A stretch of DNA of 42,425 nt from an uncultured Clostridia bacterium (GCA_937884995.1 CAKZZL010000030.1:1-42425); one strand, 5' to 3'; numbered from the stretch's first letter, positions 1 through 8,343 are shown. Translations and numbers: made by a program. The notes: generated by a model from the sequence alone, not told the origin.

Positions 1-21
1 TGATGTACAAGGAATGACTTG

Positions 22-96
22 ATGAAAATTAAAACTTCTGCTATGATGATGTCAGAAGTTGGAAATGATAGCATTTATTCTGCCATATACAGGTAG
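22..96 (+). CDS. possible 24-residue peptide ORF
   Basis: This very short ORF starts at an ATG eight bases after an AAGGA ribosome-binding-like site (9-13) and ends with TAG shortly before a rho-independent terminator. It encodes a methionine-rich, cysteine-free peptide beginning MKIKTSAMMM. An 8-bp inverted repeat (33-40 with 53-60, AACTTCTG/CAGAAGTT) lies inside it, so the segment could instead be the 3' part of a structured RNA or a chance ORF at the contig edge. I recognise no family and assign no function. Confidence 0.25.
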   Translation: MKIKTSAMMMSEVGNDSIYSAIYR

Positions 97-110
97 GAAA
101 ACTACCATAT

Positions 111-140
111 AAAAGCTCGATTTTGATCGGGCTTTTTTCT
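111..140 (+). terminator. rho-independent terminator
   Basis: A 9-bp stem with one T-G wobble (113-121 with 126-134, AAGCTCGAT/ATCGGGCTT) and a 4-base loop is followed by a run of T. The T-run is on the plus strand, so it ends a rightward transcript that enters from, or starts at, the left edge of the window. Confidence 0.75.
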
Positions 141-216
141 TAGCTTAAGGTTTTTTTGAAGATGCGTTTTGAAAAAAAGCTGCGAAGAACAACTACTGAA
201 CTTCACAGCTCTATAT

Positions 217-1212
217 TTATATCAGCCTTTTTCCGTATGGTGTTTTGGGAAGAGGCGGTCCCTCAAGCTCTCTGTTAATATTTGTTACGTAATCATCACT
301 GACTGATGACAAAATCTCAATAAACTTTTTATCCAGTTCAGTAAATTGATAATTCTTACGATATATTAATGCATCTTTATATTCTTTCTTATTATCCGGA
401 CAGTTAATCTGCACAAGCCCAAGTTTTTCTGCCATTCTCGGAGACATGGGATCAGACCAGATGAATGTTTCGGGGTTGTCATTTAAGATTTCCATCTGAC
501 TTGCCCTGTCATAAACAATAATCTGTTTTTCGGTTTTGATAGGTACTTCCGAAGATGAAGTTGACTGGAAAGAACTCAAGGTAGGCATAAATGGTGCGCC
601 ATGCAATATTATTATCTTATCCTTTAAATCTTCGTAATGAATTTCCAGTTTATTTGCCAATGGACTGTTCTTACCTACCATAATTACATTTCTGAAATTG
701 GAAACATATTCCATCTTAAGCCCTTTTTCACTGAGAACACTTTTATAATAACGGCTGTACTGAGTATCAAAGCGTACGATACCGAGTCTGAAGTTACCAT
801 TAAGTATGGTACGAATGGCACCTTGATTATCAGTTTCTCTGTATACTGTGTCACATTGCTCAAGATCTATGAGGCTGGAGGTAAACTTGGAAAAAGCATC
901 CGATATATAGTTAGCTCTCGGGACAGAAATAGAAAAGACTTTTTTCTTTGCTTCCCCGAACTTATATATATTCTCTACTTCTTCAATTTCACTTAAGACT
1001 TTCTCGGCATCAAGTATGAACTTCTCCCCTTCCGGTGTTAAATCCATGCCTTTTTTTGTACGATTAAAAATCGTTATACCAAGATATTCTTCAAGTTCCT
1101 TCATAGCACGGCTTAGATTCGGCTGAGCTACCATAAGTTTTTCGGCAGCCTTATTTAAGGTTCCTGATTTTGCTATTTCAACGGCATATCTGACATGCAT
1201 TATATTCAGCAT
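217..1212 (-). CDS. LysR-family transcriptional regulator
   Basis: This is a 331-residue LysR-type regulator. The N-terminal winged helix-turn-helix is at about residues 4-64, with the typical stretch KSGTLNKAAEKLMVAQPNLSR and then LTPEG near residue 60. The remaining ~240 residues look like the periplasmic-binding-protein-like effector domain. The start ATG has an AAGGAGG ribosome binding site 7 bases upstream. The gene is divergent from an SDR gene at 1417, the usual arrangement when a LysR protein controls its neighbour and itself. A consensus promoter for it lies in the shared 204-bp intergenic region. The effector is unknown; regulation of the SDR is inferred from position. Confidence 0.9.
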   Translation of the reverse strand: MLNIMHVRYAVEIAKSGTLNKAAEKLMVAQPNLSRAMKELEEYLGITIFNRTKKGMDLTPEGEKFILDAEKVLSEIEEVENIYKFGEAKKKVFSISVPRANYISDAFSKFTSSLIDLEQCDTVYRETDNQGAIRTILNGNFRLGIVRFDTQYSRYYKSVLSEKGLKMEYVSNFRNVIMVGKNSPLANKLEIHYEDLKDKIIILHGAPFMPTLSSFQSTSSSEVPIKTEKQIIVYDRASQMEILNDNPETFIWSDPMSPRMAEKLGLVQINCPDNKKEYKDALIYRKNYQFTELDKKFIEILSSVSDDYVTNINRELEGPPLPKTPYGKRLI

Positions 1213-1244
1213 GGCAAAGCCTCCTTATATACTTAGTGATATAG

Positions 1245-1273
1245 ATTATATGATTTATTATATAAAATGTCAA
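1245..1273 (-). promoter_or_regulatory. sigma-A promoter of the lysR gene
   Basis: On the minus strand TTGACA (1268-1273) is followed by exactly 17 bases and TATAAT (1245-1250): a full consensus match to both hexamers. Transcription would start near 1238, giving a short leader of about 25 bases before the LysR start codon. Confidence 0.85.
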
Positions 1274-1324
1274 GTTGTACCCTATATTTATCAATAGTTT
1301 TTATCTAATATTAACATATATATT

Positions 1325-1353
1325 TTGATATGCTACCTTTCAAATTATATAAT
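1325..1353 (+). promoter_or_regulatory. sigma-A promoter of the divergent SDR gene
   Basis: TTGATA (1325-1330) and TATAAT (1348-1353) are separated by 17 bases. The predicted start is near 1360, about 57 bases before the SDR start codon. Confidence 0.75.
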
Positions 1354-1364
1354 TGATTAAAGAT

Positions 1365-1380
1365 TGTTAATATGTTAACA
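1365..1380. promoter_or_regulatory. candidate operator, inverted repeat
   Basis: A perfect inverted repeat TGTTAA-4-TTAACA lies just downstream of the SDR promoter's predicted start site. LysR proteins often bind T-N11-A dyads, but usually upstream of the -35, so a repressor site or chance AT-rich symmetry are also possible. Confidence 0.4.
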
Positions 1381-1416
1381 TAAAGTTAGAAAATTTAAGA
1401 AAAGAGGAACATTCAT

Positions 1417-2190
1417 ATGAAAAACTATTTTGACTTAAGCGGTCAGGTTGCAATCGTAACAGGTTGCTCAACAGGTCTCGGTGTACAGATGGCAAAAGCA
1501 CTCGCAAATCAAGGGTGTAATATTGTTGCTGTTGCACGTCGTCAGAACCTCATTGATGAAGTAGCTGAAGAACTCAAAGCTACATATGGTGTTGAAGCAA
1601 TCGGTATCGCAGCTGACATTACAGACACAGATGCAGTAAATACTTGCGTTGACAAAGTTATGGAAAAGTTCGGAAGAATCGATATACTTATCAATAACGC
1701 AGGTACAGGCGGAGTTGAGCCGGCTGAAGAAATGGCTGACGAAACATTCCTCAGAGAAGTAAACATTGACTTGATTGGTACTTTCAAATTTTCTCGTGCA
1801 GTTGCAAAGAAAGCAATGATCCCTGCTAAATACGGCAGAATCATCAATATCGCATCAATGTACGGTCTTGTTGGTAACAAGATTGCTCCTTCATCAGCAT
1901 ATCATGCTGCAAAGGGCGGCGTTGTTAACTACACACGTGCACTTGCATCTGAATGGGGACAAAAAGGCATCAACGTTAACGCTATATGCCCGGGTTATTT
2001 CTACACACCACTTACTGTGGATACACTTAATTCCGATTTCTTCAAAAAGTATGCAGAAACAATGATTCCTCTTTCACGTTACGGCAATGAAGGCGAACTT
2101 GATACAGCTGCAATTTTCCTTTCATCACCTGCTTCTTCATACGTAAACGGTGTTATCCTTCCTGTAGACGGCGGATACACAAGCATGTAA
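1417..2190 (+). CDS. short-chain dehydrogenase/reductase, gluconate 5-dehydrogenase-like
   Basis: A 257-residue classical SDR, full length for the family. The nucleotide-binding motif TGCSTGLG is at residues 15-22, NNAG at 93-96, and the catalytic Ser147, Tyr162 and Lys166 (YHAAK) are intact. Arginines after strand 2 (ARR, 40-42) favour NADP(H), an inference. The C-terminal PVDGGYTSM end is typical of FabG and gluconate/2-deoxy-gluconate dehydrogenase-like SDRs. It most likely interconverts a keto and hydroxy sugar acid or similar substrate in the cytoplasm, but substrate cannot be read from sequence. It has its own promoter and terminator and faces the LysR gene, so it looks monocistronic and LysR-controlled. 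Confidence 0.88.
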   Translation: MKNYFDLSGQVAIVTGCSTGLGVQMAKALANQGCNIVAVARRQNLIDEVAEELKATYGVEAIGIAADITDTDAVNTCVDKVMEKFGRIDILINNAGTGGVEPAEEMADETFLREVNIDLIGTFKFSRAVAKKAMIPAKYGRIINIASMYGLVGNKIAPSSAYHAAKGGVVNYTRALASEWGQKGINVNAICPGYFYTPLTVDTLNSDFFKKYAETMIPLSRYGNEGELDTAAIFLSSPASSYVNGVILPVDGGYTSM

Positions 2191-2209
2191 TATATATTAT
2201 CAATCCTTT

Positions 2210-2246
2210 AAATACGGTTTTCATTTGAAAACCGTATTTTTTATTT
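2210..2246 (+). terminator. rho-independent terminator of the SDR gene
   Basis: A 13-bp perfect stem (2210-2222 with 2227-2239) with loop ATTT is followed by a T-rich run. It lies 20 bases after the SDR stop codon. Confidence 0.9.
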
Positions 2247-2274
2247 TTATTTTTTATATTTATTTACTATTGTA

Positions 2275-2303
2275 TTGACAAGTTGTCGACATAATGCTAA
2301 TAT
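2275..2303 (+). promoter_or_regulatory. sigma-A promoter of the zinc-ribbon gene pair
   Basis: TTGACA (2275-2280), 17-base spacer, TAATAT (2298-2303). The predicted start near 2310 precedes the AAGGAGG site (2320-2326) of the first zinc-ribbon gene. Confidence 0.8.
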
Positions 2304-2334
2304 ACTATATATAGATATTAAGGAGGATTTAGAA

Positions 2335-2748
2335 ATGGCTTTTTGCACAAAATGTGGTACACAGCTTGATGATAATGTTGTTTATTGTACAGTCTGCGGT
2401 ACTCCAACTGGTAATCAGCAGCAAAATTATCAACAGCCTACATATCAGCAACCTGTTTATCAGCAGCCATATAACGGTTATCAATATGAAAATCCGAATG
2501 ACTCAGGCAGTATAGGCTGGGCATTTTTAGGTTACTTTATTCCGATTGTAGGTTTGATTCTCTTTATAACCTGGAATAAAGAAAAGCCGAAATGTGCAAA
2601 GAAAGCAGGCATAGGCGCCTTAATAGGTGTAATCGTTAACTTTGTAGTTCTTCCTATAATATTTGCTATTGTTGTATCTCTTTTAGGTATCGGTCTTGCA
2701 TCTTCAGAATATTATGATTTTATTTCAAGCTTATTTATGAATTTTTAA
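2335..2748 (+). CDS. zinc-ribbon membrane protein with Gln/Tyr-rich linker
   Basis: A 137-residue protein of unknown function. An N-terminal zinc ribbon has Cys4, Cys7, Cys18 and Cys21 (two CxxC knuckles). It is followed by a low-complexity linker with repeated YQQP-type units (about residues 25-50) and two hydrophobic segments (about 62-82 and 94-122) that should span the membrane. The start at 2335 is chosen because AAGGAGG sits 8 bases upstream; a longer reading frame from a TTG at 2275 would begin inside the -35 element of the promoter. It is followed 12 bases later by a second zinc-ribbon membrane gene, so the two form a small operon. The linker may act as a flexible tether, an inference. 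Confidence 0.8.
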   Translation: MAFCTKCGTQLDDNVVYCTVCGTPTGNQQQNYQQPTYQQPVYQQPYNGYQYENPNDSGSIGWAFLGYFIPIVGLILFITWNKEKPKCAKKAGIGALIGVIVNFVVLPIIFAIVVSLLGIGLASSEYYDFISSLFMNF

Positions 2749-2760
2749 AGGAGAAAGGTT

Positions 2761-3156
2761 ATGGCTTATTGTAGAAACTGCGGTGCTGAATTAGTTGACG
2801 AAGCCACATTTTGTGCTTCATGCGGCACACCGGTAGAAGCACAGGCTGCTCCCGAGCAGAATTCATATCAGGCACAATATCAAAATCCGTATCAAACTCC
2901 ATATCAAGCTACTGCACCTAAATCAAAAATGGTAGCAGGCCTTTTGGGAATATTCCTCGGATCACTTGGTATTCATAATTTTTATTTGGGATATACTTCC
3001 AGAGGATTGATTCAGTTGCTTGTTTCCATATTTCTTTCCTGGACATTCGTTGCTCCTGTTGCAATGGGCATTTGGGGACTTATTGAAGGGATTTTCTATC
3101 TCACGGGTAAGGAAAACTACAGAACTGATGCAAATGGTGTATACTTAGCAGAATGA
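2761..3156 (+). CDS. zinc-ribbon TM2-domain membrane protein
   Basis: A 131-residue protein with an N-terminal zinc ribbon (Cys4, Cys7, Cys18, Cys21), a Gln/Tyr/Pro-rich linker (about 30-52) and a C-terminal TM2 domain (about 55-120). The TM2 signature is visible as the lysine-flanked start of helix 1, GSLGIHNFYLGYTSRG, and a second helix region around MGIWGLIEGI. TM2 proteins are small two-helix membrane proteins of mostly unknown function. A GGAGAAAGG ribosome binding site precedes the ATG. The layout mirrors the preceding gene, which suggests duplication of the ribbon-linker part and a shared role. Confidence 0.85.
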   Translation: MAYCRNCGAELVDEATFCASCGTPVEAQAAPEQNSYQAQYQNPYQTPYQATAPKSKMVAGLLGIFLGSLGIHNFYLGYTSRGLIQLLVSIFLSWTFVAPVAMGIWGLIEGIFYLTGKENYRTDANGVYLAE

Positions 3157-3190
3157 TGATTTTTTCATACTTTAATTTTTTCTTCTAAAT

Positions 3191-3240
3191 AGTGTAAGCA
3201 CTCACAATCGGTGAGTGCTTACACTTTTATTTTTATTTTT
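3191..3240 (+). terminator. rho-independent terminator of the zinc-ribbon operon
   Basis: A 15-bp perfect stem (3191-3205 with 3211-3225), 5-base loop, then a long T-rich run on the plus strand. It separates this operon from the convergent gene ending at 3265. Confidence 0.9.
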
Positions 3241-3264
3241 TTTGCATGCAAATATTATTCTCAA

Positions 3265-5340
3265 TTAATCCAAAGACATTACTGCATCATATGCTGTAGA
3301 TGTGGCATTATGAATTCTGCCAATTTTTTGAGAATCACCTATAGTCATAAGATTGGATATGCCTGCGTTTTTAAGTTCATCAAAAAGATTTTCCTCAGGC
3401 TTTGAGCCCATAGACAATACCAAAGCATCTATATATGTTTCAGTTCTTGCTCCTGTTTTGGTATTTTCAGATATAATCTTGTTATCATAAACTTCTATGA
3501 GTTCCTCATTAGTCTTAAATCTTGTAGACTTTGCTTTTAATCTCGGCATAATATCATCTATATGCTGCATCCATGTATTGGGAGCAATGCTATCTGCCAT
3601 TTCAAACACAGTTACCCTGTTATTCCTTTCAGTCAGATATTCACTGGTTTCAAGTCCGGTCATTCCGGATCCTATAACTGCGACATTTGAATCTACAATA
3701 TCAGTCTTGCCGGTCAGAATATCCTCAAAAGTGTATATTTTACTTTCATCATAATTACCTTTGAATTTAGGCTTTATCGGTTTACTGCCGACTGCATATA
3801 TGACTGCTATTGGGTCATACGATTTAATAAGTTCTGCGTTTGCTTCTTTGTTATATATAATCTCAACATTATTTTCCTTGCAAAGACCGAGCAAGTCCTC
3901 TATCAGCCAGGAGATTTTTGCTTTATGCGGAGGTGCAGCAGCGAGATTTAATTGTCCGCCTGCTTTATCGCTTTTTTCTAAAACAGTGACACTGAACTTT
4001 CTCATTGCAAGAAGATATGCCGCCGTAAGTCCTGCAGCACCGGCACCTATAACAATAACTTTTCTGCCGTCACCGTTTTGCTTAAAGTCATCCCCTTCTT
4101 TACCGACAAAAGGATTGACAGCGCAAGTACCGTGAGAACCTATGAATGCATTATTTTGCATTGATTCAATACAATTAAGGCAGCAAATACATCTTCTGAC
4201 CTGCTTCCCCTCTTTTACATTATTCGCCCAATGAGGATCAGCTATATGAGGTCTTCCCAAAGAAACAAAGTCCTGTATTCCTTCATTTATTTGCTGTGCA
4301 GCCTGCTCTGGTGAACGGATAAGGTTAGCAGCAAGCACAGGAATATTCACCTGGGATTTTATCTCTTTAGCCATATATTTTCTCCAGCCCGGTTCAAAAG
4401 AAACAGGCTCAAGCCAATAATTAAAAGTATCATAGCCAGCGCTGGATACATCAATAGCATCTATGCCGAGGGACTCAAGATATTTAGCTATCTTTACGCC
4501 TTCTTCCAGTTTGTATCCTTTATTAGGCTGTCCAAGATATGAATAACACTCATCTGCCGTAAGACGTACTATAAGGGGAAAATCGTTGCCGCATTTTTCC
4601 CTTATTCCTTCTATTATGTTTGTAATAAAGCGGCATCTGTTTTCAAACGAGCCACCATATTCATCAGTCCTTTGGTTTGTATAAGGACTGAAAAATTGTT
4701 GTAAAAGATAGCCATGAGCTGCATGAAGTTCCACTCCGTCGCAGCCTGATTTTTTTACTCTGACAGCAGCATTTATAAAATCCTGCTCCAGGCCGAGAAT
4801 TTCTCTATGACTAAGTGCACGAACTCTGCCGCCTGCGAAATATGCAGGAGGACATTTAGATGGGGCAACGGAACTAGGCACAATATTTTTATTCAAAAGT
4901 TTCGGGCCGACTTTTGGCACAATCTTGTACAGCATCCTACTATATGCACCTCGAGTCAGTTTCTCCGATGCAATGCTGAGAGGTACAGTACCTACAAGAA
5001 GTCCGACATTTTGTCTTCCTGGATGATGAAGCTGAACAAATATCTTTGCTCCGTGTTTATGAATCCTGTCAGCAAGTTCTCTGAAAGGTACTATACATTT
5101 ATCCGAACTCGCGGAAAGCTGCGCAAATGCCCCTGCACCTGTCATATCATTAACTCTTGTAATTTCTGTCATGATAAGACCGGCGCCGCCCTTTGCTCTC
5201 TCTTCATAATAGTCCATAAGTTTTTGCGTAGGAAAGCCCTGAAAATCAGAAAAGCCCATAAGCATAGGCGGCATAACAATGCGGTTTTTAATTTCGCAAT
5301 TTCCTATCTTCATAGGTGTAAATAAGATACTCTCATTCAT
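3265..5340 (-). CDS. NADH:flavin oxidoreductase / 2-enoate reductase-type flavoprotein
   Basis: A 691-residue two-domain ene-reductase of the 2,4-dienoyl-CoA reductase/BaiCD/2-enoate reductase type. Residues about 5-375 form the FMN-binding old-yellow-enzyme barrel, including ELHAAHGYL around 204-212. A cysteine cluster follows (Cys384, 386, 387, 390 and 406) that should hold a [4Fe-4S] centre. Next come an FAD-binding GAGAAG motif (432-437) and a second NAD(P)H-binding GSGMTG motif. Such enzymes reduce activated C=C bonds of enoates, enones, dienoyl-CoAs or steroids with NAD(P)H. The first 8 bases overlap the end of the upstream SDR gene, so the two are translationally coupled. It is the last gene of the ara operon. 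The substrate is unknown. Confidence 0.88.
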   Translation of the reverse strand: MNESILFTPMKIGNCEIKNRIVMPPMLMGFSDFQGFPTQKLMDYYEERAKGGAGLIMTEITRVNDMTGAGAFAQLSASSDKCIVPFRELADRIHKHGAKIFVQLHHPGRQNVGLLVGTVPLSIASEKLTRGAYSRMLYKIVPKVGPKLLNKNIVPSSVAPSKCPPAYFAGGRVRALSHREILGLEQDFINAAVRVKKSGCDGVELHAAHGYLLQQFFSPYTNQRTDEYGGSFENRCRFITNIIEGIREKCGNDFPLIVRLTADECYSYLGQPNKGYKLEEGVKIAKYLESLGIDAIDVSSAGYDTFNYWLEPVSFEPGWRKYMAKEIKSQVNIPVLAANLIRSPEQAAQQINEGIQDFVSLGRPHIADPHWANNVKEGKQVRRCICCLNCIESMQNNAFIGSHGTCAVNPFVGKEGDDFKQNGDGRKVIVIGAGAAGLTAAYLLAMRKFSVTVLEKSDKAGGQLNLAAAPPHKAKISWLIEDLLGLCKENNVEIIYNKEANAELIKSYDPIAVIYAVGSKPIKPKFKGNYDESKIYTFEDILTGKTDIVDSNVAVIGSGMTGLETSEYLTERNNRVTVFEMADSIAPNTWMQHIDDIMPRLKAKSTRFKTNEELIEVYDNKIISENTKTGARTETYIDALVLSMGSKPEENLFDELKNAGISNLMTIGDSQKIGRIHNATSTAYDAVMSLD

Positions 5341-6139
5341 CCCATTTTACTCCTGTTCCGTTTTTCATATTTTCCATAAATTCAATAAACTTTCTCTTTT
5401 CAAGAGCCCAGTATATCGTTCTGACAGGCGGACAAACTGCCATGAGCACTTTTGAAAGTCCGAACAAAGCGCACGGGCTCACTTTCTTTTTGCCTTTTTC
5501 TATGCCCTTCATCATCTTTTTTGCAACATCCTGAGGCTTTTGCACCGGAAAAGGCTTCTTAAAACGAATAGGTGCCGCAGCAGGAAAGAAACCTGTATCC
5601 GTAGCTACCGGATAAAGGCATGTAAGTTGTAAATTGTCAGGTTTTTCCAGCCTTACAGCTTGCTGGAATCCGTTCATAGCAAATTTTGATGAAGAATAAA
5701 TGGTAAATCCCGGCATAGCCATTTCACCAATAGCGGAAATAGTTATAGCCATTATTCCTTTGCGTCCGCCTAAATATGATAGATATTTTTGATAAGAATA
5801 GATTGGAGAGAATACATTGGTATTAAACATATTCTCGATTCTCTCCCAATCGCAATAATTCATCTCCTCATAATACGGATATCCGGCATTAGCATAGAAA
5901 ATATCAATGAATGAAAATATTTTTTCTGCTTTTTCAAAAACTCTGTCCACAGCTTCTTTAGTAGAAACATCCTCTTTCAATATGTACAGATTATCATTAT
6001 TGATTTTTTCAAGCCGGTCAGTATTCTTATCAACACAAAGAACTTTATTATCTCCCTCTATAAGAAGTTTCAAAAACTCAAGACCTATACCGGAATTACA
6101 GCCTGTAAGAACAATATTCTTACCATTAATCATATTCAC
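5333..6139 (-). CDS. SDR-family NAD(P)-dependent oxidoreductase
   Basis: A 268-residue classical SDR with TGCNSGIG (residues 13-20), a NAG motif, a catalytic serine in TISAIGE and YSSSK as the Tyr-x-x-x-Lys pair. An aspartate after strand 2 (CVDKN) favours NAD(H). The hydrophobic C-terminal part (KVLMAVCPPVRTIYWALEKRK) resembles SDRs acting on lipophilic alcohols or ketones such as steroids or retinoids, a loose similarity only. It overlaps araD upstream by 4 bases and the ene-reductase downstream by 8 bases, so all three are co-translated. A carbonyl/alcohol step paired with C=C reduction by the next enzyme is the simplest reading. The substrate is unknown. Confidence 0.85.
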   Translation of the reverse strand: MNMINGKNIVLTGCNSGIGLEFLKLLIEGDNKVLCVDKNTDRLEKINNDNLYILKEDVSTKEAVDRVFEKAEKIFSFIDIFYANAGYPYYEEMNYCDWERIENMFNTNVFSPIYSYQKYLSYLGGRKGIMAITISAIGEMAMPGFTIYSSSKFAMNGFQQAVRLEKPDNLQLTCLYPVATDTGFFPAAAPIRFKKPFPVQKPQDVAKKMMKGIEKGKKKVSPCALFGLSKVLMAVCPPVRTIYWALEKRKFIEFMENMKNGTGVKWDE

Positions 6140-6852
6140 TTAACCTCTGCATTGTTTTTCTTAATTTGTCCATAGTATGCATTTACTCCGTGCTTACGAA
6201 GATAATGCTTATCAAGAAGTTCCTTCTGCATCCTTGATAGATCGGGATTAAGAGCCAAATCATGCCATGCCATAAACGCAATTTCCTCAAGTACTACTGC
6301 ATTATGTACAGCATTAAAAGGATCTGTTCCCCAGCAGAACGGTCCATGCGAATGTACCAGACATGCGGGCATGTCACCAGGATTCAAAGAGTCAAATGTC
6401 TCCTTAATCACAAGGCCCGTCTCGTATTCATATCTGCCTGCGATTTCTTTTTCTGTCATTTTACGTGTACATGGAATATCGCCGTAAAAATAGTCAGCAT
6501 GAGTCGTGCCGAGCGCAGGAATATCCCTGCCAGCTTGAGCAAATACAGTGGCCCATCTTGAATGTGTGTGCACAATTCCCTTTATATTCTTAAAACTGTT
6601 ATATAGAACAAGATGAGTATCTGTGTCCGATGACGGATTTAATTCTCCTTCGACCTTTTTCCCTGTCGCCAGATCAACAACGACCATGTCAGATGCCTTC
6701 ATATTGTCATATTCAACACCTGAAGGTTTTATGACCATGAGATTCTTTTCTCGGTCTACTCCAGATACATTTCCCCACGTAAAGGTAACAAGCTTGTATT
6801 CAGGGAGCAATAAATTGGCTTTGCACACCTGCTCTTTCAATGATTCAAGCAT
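6136..6852 (-). CDS. araD: L-ribulose-5-phosphate 4-epimerase
   Basis: A 238-residue class II aldolase/adducin-fold enzyme converting L-ribulose 5-phosphate to D-xylulose 5-phosphate, the last step of L-arabinose entry into the pentose phosphate pathway. The metal site residues Asp76, His95, His97 (HTHSRWAT) and the later His of LVHSHGPF (167-169) are present, at nearly the same positions as in E. coli AraD. The phosphate-binding GNVSG and SSDTDTH stretches are intact. It lies 12 bases downstream of araA and overlaps the following SDR by 4 bases. The homologous aldolases for fuculose or rhamnulose phosphate are less likely because araA and araB are adjacent. Confidence 0.95.
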   Translation of the reverse strand: MLESLKEQVCKANLLLPEYKLVTFTWGNVSGVDREKNLMVIKPSGVEYDNMKASDMVVVDLATGKKVEGELNPSSDTDTHLVLYNSFKNIKGIVHTHSRWATVFAQAGRDIPALGTTHADYFYGDIPCTRKMTEKEIAGRYEYETGLVIKETFDSLNPGDMPACLVHSHGPFCWGTDPFNAVHNAVVLEEIAFMAWHDLALNPDLSRMQKELLDKHYLRKHGVNAYYGQIKKNNAEVK

Positions 6853-6864
6853 CAGTCTTTCTCC

Positions 6865-8343
6865 TTATCTGTTCTTCCAAACAAAGTCAGAAATCAAAAG
6901 TTGATATTCGAGTTCTTCAGGTTTTGTATCTTTTGTAATATGGACAAATTCGATATCCATCATATTGGCAAAATCTTTCATTTGCTCTGCAGTGACATCA
7001 TGTGTAAGAACCGTATGATGAGAGCCACCTGCAGTTATCCAGCACTCAAGTCCTAGCTCAAGTGAAGGCATAGCTTCCCACATAACTCTTGCAACAGGAA
7101 GATTTGGCATCGGAAGTATAGGCTTAATGCAGTTAATATCCTGAACGATAAGTCTGAGTCTTCCGCCCACATCAATAAGGCTGATAACTATAGCAGGTCC
7201 TGCCTTGCCTTCAAATACAAGTCTTGCAGGATCTTTTTCATTCATGCCAATTCCCAAGTAATGAGTTTCGATTTTAGGTTTGGCAGCAGCAAGAGAGGGG
7301 CATACCTCAAGCATATGAGCGCCTAGGCTGTATTTGCCGTCTTCAGAAAAATGATATGTATAATCTTCCATAAAGCTTGTGCCGCCGGCTTTACCTTCTC
7401 CCATAGCTTTTACTATAGCTGTCATAGCAGATACCTTCCAGTCTCCCTCACCGCCGTAGCCGTAGCCCTGAGCCATAAGGTGCTGGGAAGCAAGACCTGG
7501 AAGCTGTTCCATTCCATACAAATCCTGGAATGTATTTGCAAAAGCCTTGCAAGATTCTCTGTCCATCATTCTCTTGATGGCAATCTCTTCTCTTGCCTGA
7601 TATCGAATTGCATCGATATCGTCTGTATTAAGCTCATATATTGACATGTATTCGTTATATAACTTGTCTATCTCCTGCTCTGTAACCATGCCCATTTCCT
7701 TAACAAGGTCTCCTACAGCCCAGGTATTAACCTGCCATCCGAGTTTAGCCTGTACTTCAACTTTATCGCCTTCAGTAACTGCAACTTCTCTCATGTTATC
7801 ACCAAAGCGCATAACGGAAAGTGACTTAGAGAAAGCAACGCCTACTGCGGCTCTCATCCAGTCTCCGAGTTTTCTTCTTACAGACTCTGCTTTCCAATAT
7901 CCTGCAATAATTTTTCTCGGCATACGAAGTCTCGCAGCTATAAAGCCGTGTTCTCTGTCACCATGAGCTGCCTGATTTAAGTTCATGAAATCCATATCGA
8001 TTTCTTCATTTGGTATTGTCTTGTTATATTGAGTTGCAAAGTGACAATATGGCTTTTGTAAATCAACAAAGCCGTTTATCCACATCTTACTGGGAGAAAA
8101 CGTATGACACCATGTAATAATACCAGCGCATTTTGTATCATAATTTGCTTCTCTTACAATATCGGATATTTCCTTATTTGTTTTTGCTGTCAGCTTGTAA
8201 ACCACTTTGCAGGGCAAAAGGCCGCATGCATTGAGTTCATCAGTCATTTCCTGCGCGCGTGCAGCGACAGTCTCCAATGTCTCCGGGCCATAGAGATATT
8301 GACTTCCTACAAGAAACCAAAATTCATAATCTTTTAATGCCAT
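6865..8343 (-). CDS. araA: L-arabinose isomerase
   Basis: A 492-residue cytoplasmic enzyme interconverting L-arabinose and L-ribulose, first step of the pathway. The N-terminus EFWFLVGSQYLYGPETL is characteristic of AraA, as are GTSFMEDYTYHF, the LEVCPSLA region with the metal-binding glutamate, and the C-terminal TAGGSHHT with the active-site histidine. Length matches the usual ~490-500. A ribosome binding site (GGAGAAAT) precedes the ATG. It sits between araB and araD with spacers of 12 bases on each side, the compact arrangement of an ara operon. Confidence 0.97.
   Translation of the reverse strand: MALKDYEFWFLVGSQYLYGPETLETVAARAQEMTDELNACGLLPCKVVYKLTAKTNKEISDIVREANYDTKCAGIITWCHTFSPSKMWINGFVDLQKPYCHFATQYNKTIPNEEIDMDFMNLNQAAHGDREHGFIAARLRMPRKIIAGYWKAESVRRKLGDWMRAAVGVAFSKSLSVMRFGDNMREVAVTEGDKVEVQAKLGWQVNTWAVGDLVKEMGMVTEQEIDKLYNEYMSIYELNTDDIDAIRYQAREEIAIKRMMDRESCKAFANTFQDLYGMEQLPGLASQHLMAQGYGYGGEGDWKVSAMTAIVKAMGEGKAGGTSFMEDYTYHFSEDGKYSLGAHMLEVCPSLAAAKPKIETHYLGIGMNEKDPARLVFEGKAGPAIVISLIDVGGRLRLIVQDINCIKPILPMPNLPVARVMWEAMPSLELGLECWITAGGSHHTVLTHDVTAEQMKDFANMMDIEFVHITKDTKPEELEYQLLISDFVWKNR

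Noticed and set aside
2275..2334. 20-residue N-terminal extension of the first zinc-ribbon protein from a TTG
   Set aside because: The TTG is part of the TTGACA -35 element and upstream of the predicted transcript start; AAGGAGG supports 2335.
4807..5325. 172-residue plus-strand frame opposite the ene-reductase
   Set aside because: Antisense to a conserved domain, no ribosome binding site or recognisable motif.
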